Position numbers and translations under genes: made by a program | Notes under the pieces: generated by a model | The model's input: only the letters and a program-made list of their open reading frames with translations | Database searches by the model: none | Told to the model about the DNA's origin: nothing | Shown here: positions 23,107 to 33,661 of the stretch, one piece after another | Position numbering within the stretch: the stretch's first letter is position 1 | Layout: the number at the start of each line of letters is the position of its first letter | Assembly: GCF_905220415.1 (NCBI RefSeq) | Contig: NC_059547.1 | Coordinates: 1,562,501-1,626,500 of the forward strand | Source: Colias croceus | Taxonomy: Eukaryota; Arthropoda; Insecta; Lepidoptera; Pieridae | Direction: 5' to 3' | Length of the DNA stretch: 64,000 nt

Positions 23107-23924
23107 TAGAGAGAACACTCTAAAATAGGATAAGACGACCCACTGTGTTAATCTCTTGTTTATTGTGTTACCACATGCTGAGTTTTGGGCCTATCTGGTG
23201 TGATCATAATAGGTATGTGTAGATATCAAATGTATAGGTATAAAATGTTCTTTAGGTAAAAGACTGGCTTTTAGATTGTTTTAAGATTCGATGTACTTCT
23301 TTAATCTACTATTTAATCTTGCTACTTTTTGTACGTGCTTTTCAATAATTCATTAAATTAAATAAATAATTTTGTCGTTTCATTTTAAATCATTTATTGG
23401 TACTCAAATATATAACGATAATGTTTGAAAAAACAATATAATATGTTACTAGGTAAAATTACACCACTGATTTAATAATATTCTTTTCTCTGCTTTGAAA
23501 ACTTCTGTATAAAATAAAATAAAAAAATTTACGGCAAAAACAAATTTAACTTTCCTTTGCATACATATTATGAAATGATTTCAATTTAAATAGCGTAGGT
23601 GTTACAGAGAAAAAATATTATAGATTACCATTGACATCTTTTATTTTCTATTAAAAATAAATTGAAGTAACAATACCGCTTAAGAACAATGAAGTATTTC
23701 TCGTGATCTCGAAAGATTTACGGCGAAATAATTTTTCTTCAGAAATTACATTGCTCCGTTTCAGAGTTCCGTAGGTAAGAGATCGCTAAAGATACAGTAA
23801 AATCATTCATATTTAAGAAAAAAGTAAGTAAGAAGGAAAAGTAGACAGTATATTTGCAGCCGTAAATATACTGTAGGAGCAAGCAGTACAGTAAGTAAGC
23901 AAGCAGTACAGTAAGCAGGTTTTT
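23107..23924. other. Non-coding stretch with a small hairpin and 20-bp tandem repeat
   Basis: Mostly AT-rich. ACAGTATATTT at 23845-23855 is inverted at 23864-23874 (11-bp arms, 8-base loop). AGCAAGCAGTACAGTAAG is repeated with a 20-bp period at 23878 and 23898, just before the SINE head. Confidence 0.5.
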
Positions 23925-24157
23925 GACCGCCTCCTTGGTACAGTGGTTGACGCGCGAGCGTAGAACCGAGAATCGAACCTGGGTTCGATTCCCGGTGGAG
24001 ACGAAGAAAAATAATGTCTCGGTCTGGCAGGACACAGAAGGCTGATCACCTACTTGTCCCTAAAGAAAATTGATCAGTGAAACAGATGTATGCATCATGC
24101 ATCTGCCCCTTACCCCACTACGGGGACACGGGACTTCACTTACTACTTACTTACTTA
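23925..24157 (+). mobile_element. tRNA-derived SINE
   Basis: A pol III A-box-like TGGTACAGTGGTTGACGC (23936) and a B box GGGTTCGATTCCC (23981) are spaced as in a tRNA. The molecule then continues as an unrelated body (GGCAGGACACAGAAGG, CATCTGCCCCTTACCCCACTACGGGG) and ends in TACT/ACTT repeats. The head does not fold into a convincing tRNA, so it is not a functional tRNA gene. Confidence 0.75.
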
Positions 24158-24721
24158 TATTTACAGCAATTTTACGAATGTAATTGGTAGCAAAATGAAT
24201 AATTTTCCACCAATAGGAATCGTGTTTCATTTTAAAATTTGAAATGGAATATTGTTAGAGATCGAAAATGAAAAAAATATCATTTTTATAATAACTTAAG
24301 AATATCGGTTGAAATTTATTTTTTTCTGACTCTTACATAAAATTGAAATACTAAAGTAATTACTTAAGTGATTAAAATTAACACCAATGACGTCACAAGA
24401 TGGCTCTAAATCGATCCTAGTCACATTGTATATACTTTTATCCATTTATCAAGTCGACTGTATAAAAACTGAAGCCATGTTCCCTGAGGGCATACCTTTA
24501 TCATCTGCTTCAATACATTCTTTGAACTTTTACTGAGCATATTTCCTTTACAATACATGAAATGCGTCGATGTTTTAAATGTAAATTGACGTGTACAGGA
24601 AACGAGACATGTTAGCAGCTGTTATTTGGGAAAGATGTCCTGCCAGTATTTTAGGAAACTGTTCTTCTATAATATTCTTTATAAGTGTAAAGTACGTCAA
24701 ATTTTTCGTGCGTATGGTGAA
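24158..24721. other. Non-coding stretch
   Basis: AT-rich; nothing recognised. Confidence 0.4.
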
Positions 24722-24902
24722 CTAGTTGTCCGCCCCGGCTTCGCCCGTGGTACATATTTCGCAATAAAAGGTAGCCTATGTCCTTTCTCGGGTATCAAAA
24801 TATCTCCATACCAAATTTCATGCAAATTGGTTCAGTAGTTTAGGCATGATTGAGTCAGACAGACAGACAGAGTTACTTTCGCATTTATAATATTAGTATG
24901 GA
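24722..24902 (-). mobile_element. Non-autonomous Helitron, Lep1-like, reversed
   Basis: The plus strand begins ACTAG, then the reversed hairpin CCGCCCCGGCTTCGCCCG. CTTTCTCGGGTATCAAAATATC, TTCATGCAAATTGGTTCAGTA and CAGACAGACAGACAG follow, and the end is TTATAATATTAGTATGGA before T. A 70-codon frame across it is chance. Confidence 0.75.
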
Positions 24903-25346
24903 TTGTGTTTGTATATCATACGATTATATATTTTTGATGATTTTTTGACTAGATAACATAAGTTTTTAAAGAACCTTATCGTGATTATCATTTATTTCAT
25001 TTTACATCTGGAATTATTTGTCGATTTCTGCGAATTATATTCATGAAATTATACGATATATTCTAAAACATCATTCTTATAGTTTTCATATTAAAATGCA
25101 ACAAAATAGTTATAGGACGGAACCCATAAAAATATAAATTTTAAACACAGGGCAACGAAGCAAGAGTCACCACGGAATTAACCAACTGTTGCCTACGCAT
25201 CAGGCTAAGCCGGTAATTAATTTTCTTGAAAACATCAAATTAAATTGATTTATAACTGGTCAGTGCTGTCAAAATGCTTTGGACGTTCTCCAAAAAAGTT
25301 TAAGAAGCTCTTATATTAGTTGCCAATAATTAATAACTCCTGAGAC
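24903..25346. other. Non-coding stretch
   Basis: AT-rich; nothing recognised. Confidence 0.4.
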
Positions 25347-25361
25347 AGTGTTATACTAATT

Positions 25362-25551
25362 AGTTGCGGCACTCACTACGTAGGCGGTGGGGGTATAAGG
25401 CCTAGCTGTTAACCCCTGCCGCCGAAGGTGGACGGTGGCCACCGTTGGGTTTTAGTGGGTATGGCTTCTTGCGAGTCCCACATACCCCCTCATACAGCAA
25501 AACTGTAGAGGGGGATGCGTAAAAGCATTTCCCAACGTTAAAAAAAAAAAA
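25362..25551 (+). mobile_element. GC-rich short non-LTR element, copy 3, 15-bp target duplication
   Basis: AGTGTTATACTAATT occurs at 25347-25361 and 25552-25566. The insert ends GGATGCGTAAAAGCATTTCCC and an A tail, the same 3'-terminal hairpin pattern as copies 1 and 2. Upstream blocks (GTTGGGTTTTAGTGGGTA, GAGTCCCACATACCCCC) correspond to their GTGG..TTTAGTCGGTA and GAGTCCGACATAGCCC. It is shorter at the 5' end than copy 1, as expected for target-primed reverse transcription. Confidence 0.85.
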
Positions 25552-25740
25552 AGTGTTATACTAATTCAGGAGCCTATGGATTCATTTACAAGCTGTACCT
25601 ATTTATTTTGTCAATATTTTTTTACTAAGCTCACAATTTCTCTACAGTTATTTTTAATTTATTAAAATAAAAACTTAATGTTAACAAATTCATGATTATG
25701 TTAATCAAAAATGTAAATTAAATAGTATCATTTAATTTAC

Positions 25741-25910
25741 ATTATAAAGCTGATGAATTTGTTTGTGTGAACGCTCTAATCTCAGGAACTACTCGTCCGA
25801 TTTGCAAAATTATTTCGGTGTTAGATAGTTTATTTATCCAGAAAGGCTATATATCATTATGCTAAGACCAGGAGCGGGGCCACGCGGGTGAAACCGCAGG
25901 GTGCAGCTAG
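25741..25910 (+). mobile_element. Non-autonomous Helitron (GCTGAAGAG subfamily), 5'-eroded
   Basis: ATTATAAAGCTGATGAATTTG, CTCTAATCTCAGGAACTACT and GGTGAAACCGCAGGGTGCAG lead to CTAG followed by T. The TCTATACTAAT start is lost. Confidence 0.65.
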
Positions 25911-26585
25911 TACTTAATATACTTCAATTTTAAATTAAGTACGATAAACTTTGAGTCGATGGAAATTATACTTAAAGCAAATAAAGTATTTCCTATCCAC
26001 AAAATACACTCTCCACCGCAACATTTTCATTTATAATTCAGCCTTCGATAGCATTACACGCGAATAACCTTATAACTATATACTTACATGTTTTACTGTT
26101 CGTAAGTTACTTTATGGCCTCAATAAAGGTATCCAAATAAAACAAGATATGAACATAAGTCATAATAAAGTAATAAACTTGTCGTAAAACGTGGCCACTA
26201 TTACGGTCACCTGTCCCGGGTTATGAAAATAAAATGTCCTGTATATTATTAATATAAAGTATAGGTGCTGTCAATGCGATGTTTTTGGTGGAAATGATAT
26301 AGTTTGAGGAACAGATACTGGTGAAAATGGATAAAATACTGTAATAATATGTGTTTTATATAAATGTGAAAGTTTTGAAGATTTTTGTGTCTTTCTAGAT
26401 TATAAGACAAAGATTTTTTTTAATGTCTTTTGATAGGGATAACGAATGTACCGACTTACTACTTAGTGTTTGTGTGTGGTGGGGACGACTTGACATCATG
26501 TCATGTGACATGTCCCACCTGCCTTTAGACTTTCTGCCATTAAAACAAAACAAAAAAACTGCGTCTTTGCCGAGCACTCATTATA
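25911..26585. other. Non-coding stretch
   Basis: AT-rich; two overlapping 60-79 codon frames near 26395-26660 have no domain. Confidence 0.4.
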
Positions 26586-26710
26586 GAAGTGAAACTTCTT
26601 TAGCAAGATTTAAAGATACCAAAATCGTCGCCATACTCCATGACGTGACAGTATTGCCATAACGCGACCTTGAAATTTTACTCTTAACGCGCCTAAAGAA
26701 GTTTCACTTC
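26586..26710. mobile_element. MITE with 18-bp inverted ends (GAAGTGAAACTTCTTTAG)
   Basis: GAAGTGAAACTTCTTTAG at 26586-26603 is inverted at 26693-26710. There is no coding capacity. The outer AGTGAAACTT motif is shared with the elements at 54246 and 59070, which suggests a common transposase. Confidence 0.65.
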
Positions 26711-27271
26711 CAAAATAAAGAGCCTATAAAACATCGAACTGTTTTTTAATTGTACTATATCGAATAGATAATAATCAAACACTGGCAACAGACGATTCAG
26801 ATCTTTAACCCCATAAAGTTGGACATGCCCACTTTACACACCATAAAACACGCTTCAAAGCCTGTAGTTTGAGTAAGGTAACACTAGTTACTAGTTTGAC
26901 AGTACACTAGCAGCGTCTGAACACTTGTCCGGAACTTACAAGTAAATATTTGTTCTGGCTACACTGTTTGAGCTGTGTCTACGTTTGTCCGATACAAGGA
27001 ATTTGTAATTCGCTCTCGTGAATAATCCTTTTGTGTTTATGGGTCATCTAATGGCGCGAAACTGTAAGAAATAATAAAATAATAAAATGATAAAAGAGAT
27101 GTATTTTTTAAAGAGATGAGTAATGGTTAGATGTTATTGGTTTTAACAGTCATCTTCTGTGGAATTGAAACAATTTACAACCTTGTTATGAAACTCAAAA
27201 CCTAGATCTTTGTGCAACCTTACTGATTTTCTTTTAGAATCGCAATTGATAATAGGTATACAGAATACTAG
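26711..27271. other. Non-coding stretch
   Basis: AT-rich; nothing recognised. Confidence 0.4.
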
Positions 27272-27446
27272 GTGTAGCTGTGCTCTGCAGTCTTAGCGTG
27301 ATGATATATTATAGCCTATAGCCTTCTTTGATAAATAAGCTATCTAACACCGAAAGCATTTTTCAAATCGGACCTGTAGTTCCTGAGATTAGCGCGTTCA
27401 AACAAACAATCAAACTCTTCAGCTTTATACATAATATTAGTATAGA
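27272..27446 (-). mobile_element. Non-autonomous Helitron (GCTGAAGAG subfamily), reversed, cut by the palindrome boundary
   Basis: Minus-strand reading starts TCTATACTAATATTATGTATAAAG. Only 27377-27446 of it is repeated in the right arm of the palindrome, so the inverted duplication broke inside this Helitron. Confidence 0.75.
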
Positions 27447-27747
27447 TTTATTTTTCGCTTACTCGAAAAGAAGTTTCCATTGGAAAGTTGCTGCAAGAAA
27501 ATGTAGGTAAGTATTGGGAATCAAAATATTTACTACCCAGGCATGTGCCATTTTTATTTTACTCTTTCAGCAATACTCTTCCTTTTAACGGATCGGTATA
27601 CGTACGTAGATGCGTAATCCACTGAACTCAACTTTGACCTTTAGATATTTCGAGTATCTGTGTGGGTTTTTAAGAGCCAACCGTCATTTAAATTCCCATT
27701 TTCGTGCAATAACTTTAAGTACCTACGATCAATGTCCCAGAAATCAA

Positions 27748-28140
27748 TCCTACTAATAATATGAATGCGAAAGTTTGTTTGTTACGCTTTCACACAAAAA
27801 CTGCTGAACCGATTTTCATGAAATTTGGTACCCGTATAGAGGGTAGAACCGATGGCCGTTGGGGCAAAAAGGTTCTTGAGTGGCGACCACGTACAGGACG
27901 TCGCAGTGTGGGACTGCCTTCAACGAGATGGACAGACGACCTGATCAAAGTGGCGGGAGTCAGGCCGCTGGTGATCGGTCATTTTGGAAATCTTTGGGGG
28001 AGGCCTATGTCCTGCAGTGGACGTCTTGAAAGGCTGGAATTGATGGATGGATAGAGGGTAACTTGGATTAACATCTAGGCTAGATTCCCACGGGAACGGG
28101 AACTATGCGAGTTTTCTTTTGACTACGCAGGTGAAGCTGG
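27748..28140 (+). mobile_element. Lep1-like Helitron carrying a nested RTE fragment
   Basis: It starts TCCTACTAATAATATGAATG after A and ends GAAGCTGG before T (CTRR with R = G). The Lep1 order GTTACGCTTTCAC, TTTCATGAAATTTGGTA, GAGGGTAACTTGGATTAA, CCCACGGGAACGGGAACTA is interrupted at 27846-28050. The mirror copy is at about 31443-31835. Confidence 0.8.
27846..28050 (+). pseudogene. RTE-type LINE fragment, reverse transcriptase C-terminus
   Basis: The insert is flanked by ATAGAGGGTA at 27836-27845 and 28051-28060. Its open frame reads GRWGKKVLEWRPRTGRRSVG, then TRWTDDLIKVAG. This is the familiar C-terminal tail of lepidopteran RTE-clade reverse transcriptases, and it ends near a GATGGATGG simple repeat. 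About 65 residues remain from a protein normally near 1,000, so it is a dead 5'-truncated copy. The frame continues into Helitron sequence by chance at its start. An identical mirror copy lies in the right arm (about 31533-31737, minus strand). Confidence 0.75.
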
Positions 28141-28688
28141 TATTAAAAATATCAGCAACAATAAGAATTATACCAGGGCGTCATGAGTCCCTAGTAGTTA
28201 ATATTTACTCCACCCAACCCGTACGTGAGTGGGTAACACGAATCTCTCTCTGAATATTATTAACGGTCGGAATTACCCTGTTTACCTTAAAAACTTGTTA
28301 GTCAACATTAATGTTAATTATGACATTACTTTAGGTCATTTCGTGGGGGAATACGCTTCGCCGAGTTTTGAACTCAAAATATTATTATGGTGCTAATTCG
28401 TGAAATGTATATCATACCTACTAATGTTGAAGTCTTGTTAAAATATAGTTTGCGGCTTTCATTGTTTAAGTTTTAATGAAATAATTTATTTGAAATACCT
28501 TCCTTAAAAGCTGGAAAGTTGTAAAGGTTTATGCTCATAAGGGTTTCATAAAATTAATTAGTTTAAATTTGATTAAAAGGGATTGATTCGTCGGCCATTT
28601 ATCTTCTATATACATATAACAAATCTGTAGAAGGGTTCTGTACATTGAAAATATTGAAAAAAAAAAGAAGGTGTTGTTAGATCGATAT

Positions 28689-28906
28689 CAAACCCAAATA
28701 TGTGATTTAAAAAAAATTTGTCTGTCTGTATGTTCAGGCATCACGTGAAAACTAACGGTTCAATTTTGATGAAACTTGGTATAATTATACTCCATTATCC
28801 TGGGCATAAAATGGGGAACTTTTTAATCCTGGAAATATACGTAGAAAAAATAAATCTTAATTTTTCTTAATTTTTCCGCGTGGACGGAGTCGCGGGCGGA
28901 AGCTAA
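28689..28906 (+). mobile_element. Degenerate Helitron-like repeat in the left arm
   Basis: GTCTGTCTGTATGTTCAGGC is followed by AACTAACGGTTCAATTTTGATGAAACTT. The end is a CGCGTGGACGGAGTCGCGGGCGG hairpin with CTAA before T. It is a more distant Helitron subfamily; the mirror copy is at about 30677-30894. Confidence 0.6.
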
Positions 28907-29110
28907 TGTTGTTAATACCTAAACAAGATGATTATATAAATTTTGCGTAAAGCTTTACCTGTTATTCGCAAATTTATATATCGAAAATTTTAGTAATTTA
29001 TTACTTACCTTCAGAACAAACTTTTACAGCTCGTGTTTCGGTCGGGTTATTGGAGTTTTGATGTTTAATTTTTGAGTTCATCCGTAATCGATACCTACAT
29101 CTTACTTTTT

Positions 29111-29669
29111 AACCGACTTCAAAAAAGGAGGAGGTTATCAATTTGGCCGATAAATATTTTTTCAAAAAAATATTTCATTATGATGTCATTTTTAACCGAC
29201 TTCAAAAAAAAGGAGGAGGTTATCAATTCGGCCGGTATATTTTTTTTTTTTTTTTTTTTTTTTTATGTATGTACACCGATTACTCCGAGGTTTCTGAACC
29301 GATTTACGTGATTCTTTTTTTGTTCGATGCAGGATGGTGTCGAATTGGTCCCATAAAAATTTTATTCGGCTAGGCCCAGTAGTTTTTATTTTATGAGCAT
29401 TTTTGTCTGTACTCGATGACTTAATTGGAATGTAGCAAGTAACTTTGATTCACTTCCCGGTAACCGATTGAGCTGAAATTTTGTATAAGTGTGAAAATTG
29501 GATAGCGATGAAACATTATCATGACATAGAGCTGATTTGATGATGGAATCGGAAGGTGGCCATAGGAACTCAGTAATATATTGACTCAACTTTATCGAGT
29601 TTGGGCTCGTTTGATTCGTGTTGAAAATTACACTAAAAAGTATTAAATAAAATTAACTGCGTTAAAAAC
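29111..29669 (+). repeat. AACCGACTTC element, left-arm copy
   Basis: AACCGACTTCAAAAAAGGAGG occurs at 29111, again at 29196, and a related AACCGACTTCAAAAACGG at 29670. Between them lie a long T run (25) and a block (ACACCGATTACTCCGAGG...) that also recurs at 32205-32737 and, in the opposite orientation, at 38901-39301. Tandem starts suggest the element duplicated internally. The small frames here are repeat-borne. Confidence 0.65.
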
Positions 29670-29911
29670 AACCGACTTCAAAAACGGAAAAGTAAAAAAA
29701 AAAAAAGATTTTATATTATTAATTACTACATATTATTTAGATGTGCTATTTATTAAATAGGTTTGATGTCGGTGCACGGGCTTAATACTAAGTGCTTAGT
29801 GTTTGGCACCGACTTCAAACCTATTTAATAAATAGCAAATCTAAATAATATGTAGTAATTAATAATATAAAATCTTTTTTATTTTTTACTTTTCCGTTTT
29901 TGAAGTCGGTT
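29670..29911. mobile_element. 242-bp fold-back MITE at the palindrome turn
   Basis: AACCGACTTCAAAAACGG at 29670 is inverted to end at 29911. Arms of about 105 bp enclose a 30-bp spacer at 29776-29805 that is not self-complementary. The same 242-bp unit recurs at 32738-32979 with the spacer in the opposite direction. Confidence 0.8.
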
Positions 29912-30308
29912 GTTTTTAACGCAGTTAATTTTATTTAATACTTTTTAGTGTAATTTTCAACACGAATCAAACGAGCCCAAACTCGATAAAGTTGAGTCAA
30001 TATATTACTGAGTTCCTATGGCCACCTTCCGATTCCATCATCAAATCAGCTCTATGTCATGATAATGTTTCATCGCTATCCAATTTTCACACTTATACAA
30101 AATTTCAGCTCAATCGGTTACCGGGAAGTGAATCAAAGTTACTTGCTACATTCCAATTAAGTCATCGAGTACAGACAAAAATGCTCATAAAATAAAAACT
30201 ACTGGGCCTAGCCGAATAAAATTTTTATGGGACCAATTCGACACCATCCTGCATCGAACAAAAAAAGAATCACGTAAATCGGTTCAGAAACCTCGGAGTA
30301 ATCGGTGT

Positions 30309-30347
<39 letters not shown>

Positions 30348-32206
30348 CCGGCCGAATTGATAACCTCCTCCTTTTTTTTGAAGTCGGTTAAAAATGACAT
30401 CATAATGAAATATTTTTTTGAAAAAATATTTATCGGCCAAATTGATAACCTCCTCCTTTTTTGAAGTCGGTTAAAAAGTAAGATGTAGGTATCGATTACG
30501 GATGAACTCAAAAATTAAACATCAAAACTCCAATAACCCGACCGAAACACGAGCTGTAAAAGTTTGTTCTGAAGGTAAGTAATAAATTACTAAAATTTTC
30601 GATATATAAATTTGCGAATAACAGGTAAAGCTTTACGCAAAATTTATATAATCATCTTGTTTAGGTATTAACAACATTAGCTTCCGCCCGCGACTCCGTC
30701 CACGCGGAAAAATTAAGAAAAATTAAGATTTATTTTTTCTACGTATATTTCCAGGATTAAAAAGTTCCCCATTTTATGCCCAGGATAATGGAGTATAATT
30801 ATACCAAGTTTCATCAAAATTGAACCGTTAGTTTTCACGTGATGCCTGAACATACAGACAGACAAATTTTTTTTAAATCACATATTTGGGTTTGATATCG
30901 ATCTAACAACACCTTCTTTTTTTTTTCAATATTTTCAATGTACAGAACCCTTCTACAGATTTGTTATATGTATATAGAAGATAAATGGCCGACGAATCAA
31001 TCCCTTTTAATCAAATTTAAACTAATTAATTTTATGAAACCCTTATGAGCATAAACCTTTACAACTTTCCAGCTTTTAAGGAAGGTATTTCAAATAAATT
31101 ATTTCATTAAAACTTAAACAATGAAAGCCGCAAACTATATTTTAACAAGACTTCAACATTAGTAGGTATGATATACATTTCACGAATTAGCACCATAATA
31201 ATATTTTGAGTTCAAAACTCGGCGAAGCGTATTCCCCCACGAAATGACCTAAAGTAATGTCATAATTAACATTAATGTTGACTAACAAGTTTTTAAGGTA
31301 AACAGGGTAATTCCGACCGTTAATAATATTCAGAGAGAGATTCGTGTTACCCACTCACGTACGGGTTGGGTGGAGTAAATATTAACTACTAGGGACTCAT
31401 GACGCCCTGGTATAATTCTTATTGTTGCTGATATTTTTAATACCAGCTTCACCTGCGTAGTCAAAAGAAAACTCGCATAGTTCCCGTTCCCGTGGGAATC
31501 TAGCCTAGATGTTAATCCAAGTTACCCTCTATCCATCCATCAATTCCAGCCTTTCAAGACGTCCACTGCAGGACATAGGCCTCCCCCAAAGATTTCCAAA
31601 ATGACCGATCACCAGCGGCCTGACTCCCGCCACTTTGATCAGGTCGTCTGTCCATCTCGTTGAAGGCAGTCCCACACTGCGACGTCCTGTACGTGGTCGC
31701 CACTCAAGAACCTTTTTGCCCCAACGGCCATCGGTTCTACCCTCTATACGGGTACCAAATTTCATGAAAATCGGTTCAGCAGTTTTTGTGTGAAAGCGTA
31801 ACAAACAAACTTTCGCATTCATATTATTAGTAGGATTGATTTCTGGGACATTGATCGTAGGTACTTAAAGTTATTGCACGAAAATGGGAATTTAAATGAC
31901 GGTTGGCTCTTAAAAACCCACACAGATACTCGAAATATCTAAAGGTCAAAGTTGAGTTCAGTGGATTACGCATCTACGTACGTATACCGATCCGTTAAAA
32001 GGAAGAGTATTGCTGAAAGAGTAAAATAAAAATGGCACATGCCTGGGTAGTAAATATTTTGATTCCCAATACTTACCTACATTTTCTTGCAGCAACTTTC
32101 CAATGGAAACTTCTTTTCGAGTAAGCGAAAAATAAATCTATACTAATATTATGTATAAAGCTGAAGAGTTTGATTGTTTGTTTGAACGCGCTAATCTCAG
32201 GAACTA
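29806..32206 (-). repeat. Large palindrome, right arm
   Basis: Inverse of 27377-29775. The outer end is at 32206, inside the mirrored GCTGAAGAG Helitron (GGAACTA). There the sequence jumps, through a TATCA overlap, to a direct copy of 29136 onward. Mirrored contents: the degenerate Helitron at about 30677-30894, and the Lep1 Helitron with RTE fragment at about 31443-31835. Confidence 0.95.
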
Positions 32207-33001
32207 TCAATTTGGCCGATAAATATTTTTTCAAAAAAATATTTCATTATGATGTCATTTTTAACCGACTTCAAAAAAAAGGAGGAGGTTATCAATTCGG
32301 CCGGTATATTTTTTTTTTTTTTTTTTTTTTTTATGTATGTACACCGATTACTCCGAGGTTTCTGAACCGATTTACGTGATTCTTTTTTTGTTCGATGCAG
32401 GATGGTGTCGAATTGGTCCCATAAAAATTTTATTCGGCTAGGCCCAGTAGTTTTTATTTTATGAGCATTTTTGTCTGTACTCGATGACTTAATTGGAATG
32501 TAGCAAGTAACTTTGATTCACTTCCCGGTAACCGATTGAGCTGAAATTTTGTATAAGTGTGAAAATTGGATAGCGATGAAACATTATCATGACATAGAGC
32601 TGATTTGATGATGGAATCGGAAGGTGGCCATAGGAACTCAGTAATATATTGACTCAACTTTATCGAGTTTGGGCTCGTTTGATTCGTGTTGAAAATTACA
32701 CTAAAAAGTATTAAATAAAATTAACTGCGTTAAAAACAACCGACTTCAAAAACGGAAAAGTAAAAAATAAAAAAGATTTTATATTATTAATTACTACATA
32801 TTATTTAGATTTGCTATTTATTAAATAGGTTTGAAGTCGGTGCCAAACACTAAGCACTTAGTATTAAGCCCGTGCACCGACATCAAACCTATTTAATAAA
32901 TAGCACATCTAAATAATATGTAGTAATTAATAATATAAAATCTTTTTTATTTTTTACTTTTCCGTTTTTGAAGTCGGTTGTTTTTAACGCAGTTAATTTT
33001 A
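32205..33001 (+). repeat. Third copy of the palindrome core, with flipped spacer
   Basis: This is a direct copy of about 29136-29775, then the reverse complement of the 30-bp spacer, then sequence matching the start of the right arm to TTAATTTTAT, after which unique DNA begins. The left junction shares TATCA with the source. It therefore repeats the fold-back MITE (32738-32979) with its spacer inverted relative to 29776-29805. Confidence 0.9.
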
Positions 33002-33478
33002 TATTTATAAGTGACTATGAATAATACAGAACATATTATTATGAAAAAAGATTCGTTAAACTGATGGAATAATGTATACGGTATTCACTTTTTATTTTAT
33101 TATATTGATTTAATTAATGTTGCGTGCAGTTATTACAACTGGGATGTAATTTTAATATTAATTAATTTAGTAAGTTGATGTATGTAAATGATTTTGAATT
33201 AGGTATATTCTGTTACTGCACAGTATTACAATATTATTTGTTACTGTGCCTTCTATAAATAAATAAATAATTAGGTACTCACAACTTTTTGTAAAACAGC
33301 CCTAAGCAAATAAATGTTGGTCCAATTTTTCACAGGACCTTTGAATTTTAACTACGATCACGTTAGTTTTTTAGTAAATTATTTCTCAACTATGGTTTTA
33401 TTTTTGACACGGACTTTGTTAGATTATTACAACTAAATTCGAATACATAAGTAATGTCATAAGTGGAATAGGCAATAG
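33002..33478. other. Non-coding stretch
   Basis: AT-rich unique DNA right of the third core copy; nothing recognised. Confidence 0.4.
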
Positions 33479-33496
33479 GGGACGTATTCGGCCTTC

Positions 33497-33661
33497 ATGG
33501 AGGTGAAAGATGGAAAAGGGATTGCTGGCCAGTTAGCGAGGACGGTGGCAGATGTCAGGCACCGCGTTCGATTTCGCGCTCTTGTTTTTCGACACACGGA
33601 TCGGATAGACGTCGTCACTAATTCGCTTATTATAATGGTACGGGAGCTACCAACGTTTTAA
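33497..33661 (+). CDS. Short exon-like ORF, function unknown
   Basis: 54 codons beginning MEVKDGKGIAGQLARTVADV. The frame is open back to a TAG at 33476-33478. Base composition (GC about 50 percent against roughly 30 percent nearby) and ordinary residue content look coding-like. Its last residues run into the inverted repeat element starting near 33643, so a host exon, if real, ends earlier. No domain is recognised. It may be an exon fragment or part of an unrecognised repeat. Confidence 0.25.
   Translation: MEVKDGKGIAGQLARTVADVRHRVRFRALVFRHTDRIDVVTNSLIIMVRELPTF

Larger units (their letters stand above)
27377..29775 (+). repeat. Large palindrome, left arm
   Basis: Reverse-complement matched, essentially base for base, to 29806-32206, including non-repetitive DNA at 27447-27747 and 28141-28688. 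Visible differences are few: the T run near 29240-29264 (25 T against 31 A), a 4-bp ATGT indel beside it, and a few substitutions. The arm contains part of a Helitron, a whole Helitron with an RTE insert, a second Helitron, and the AACCGACTTC element that forms the turn. Confidence 0.95.

Noticed and set aside
23878..23915. CRISPR-like or regulatory tandem repeat
   Set aside because: Only two 20-bp units without spacers; simple local duplication next to a SINE.
23925..24000. tRNA gene
   Set aside because: Only A- and B-box similarity; no cloverleaf, and the sequence continues as a SINE.
29072..29373. Open frames of 76-79 codons with poly-phenylalanine
   Set aside because: They run through a T-rich repeat tract that is duplicated elsewhere in the window; not coding.
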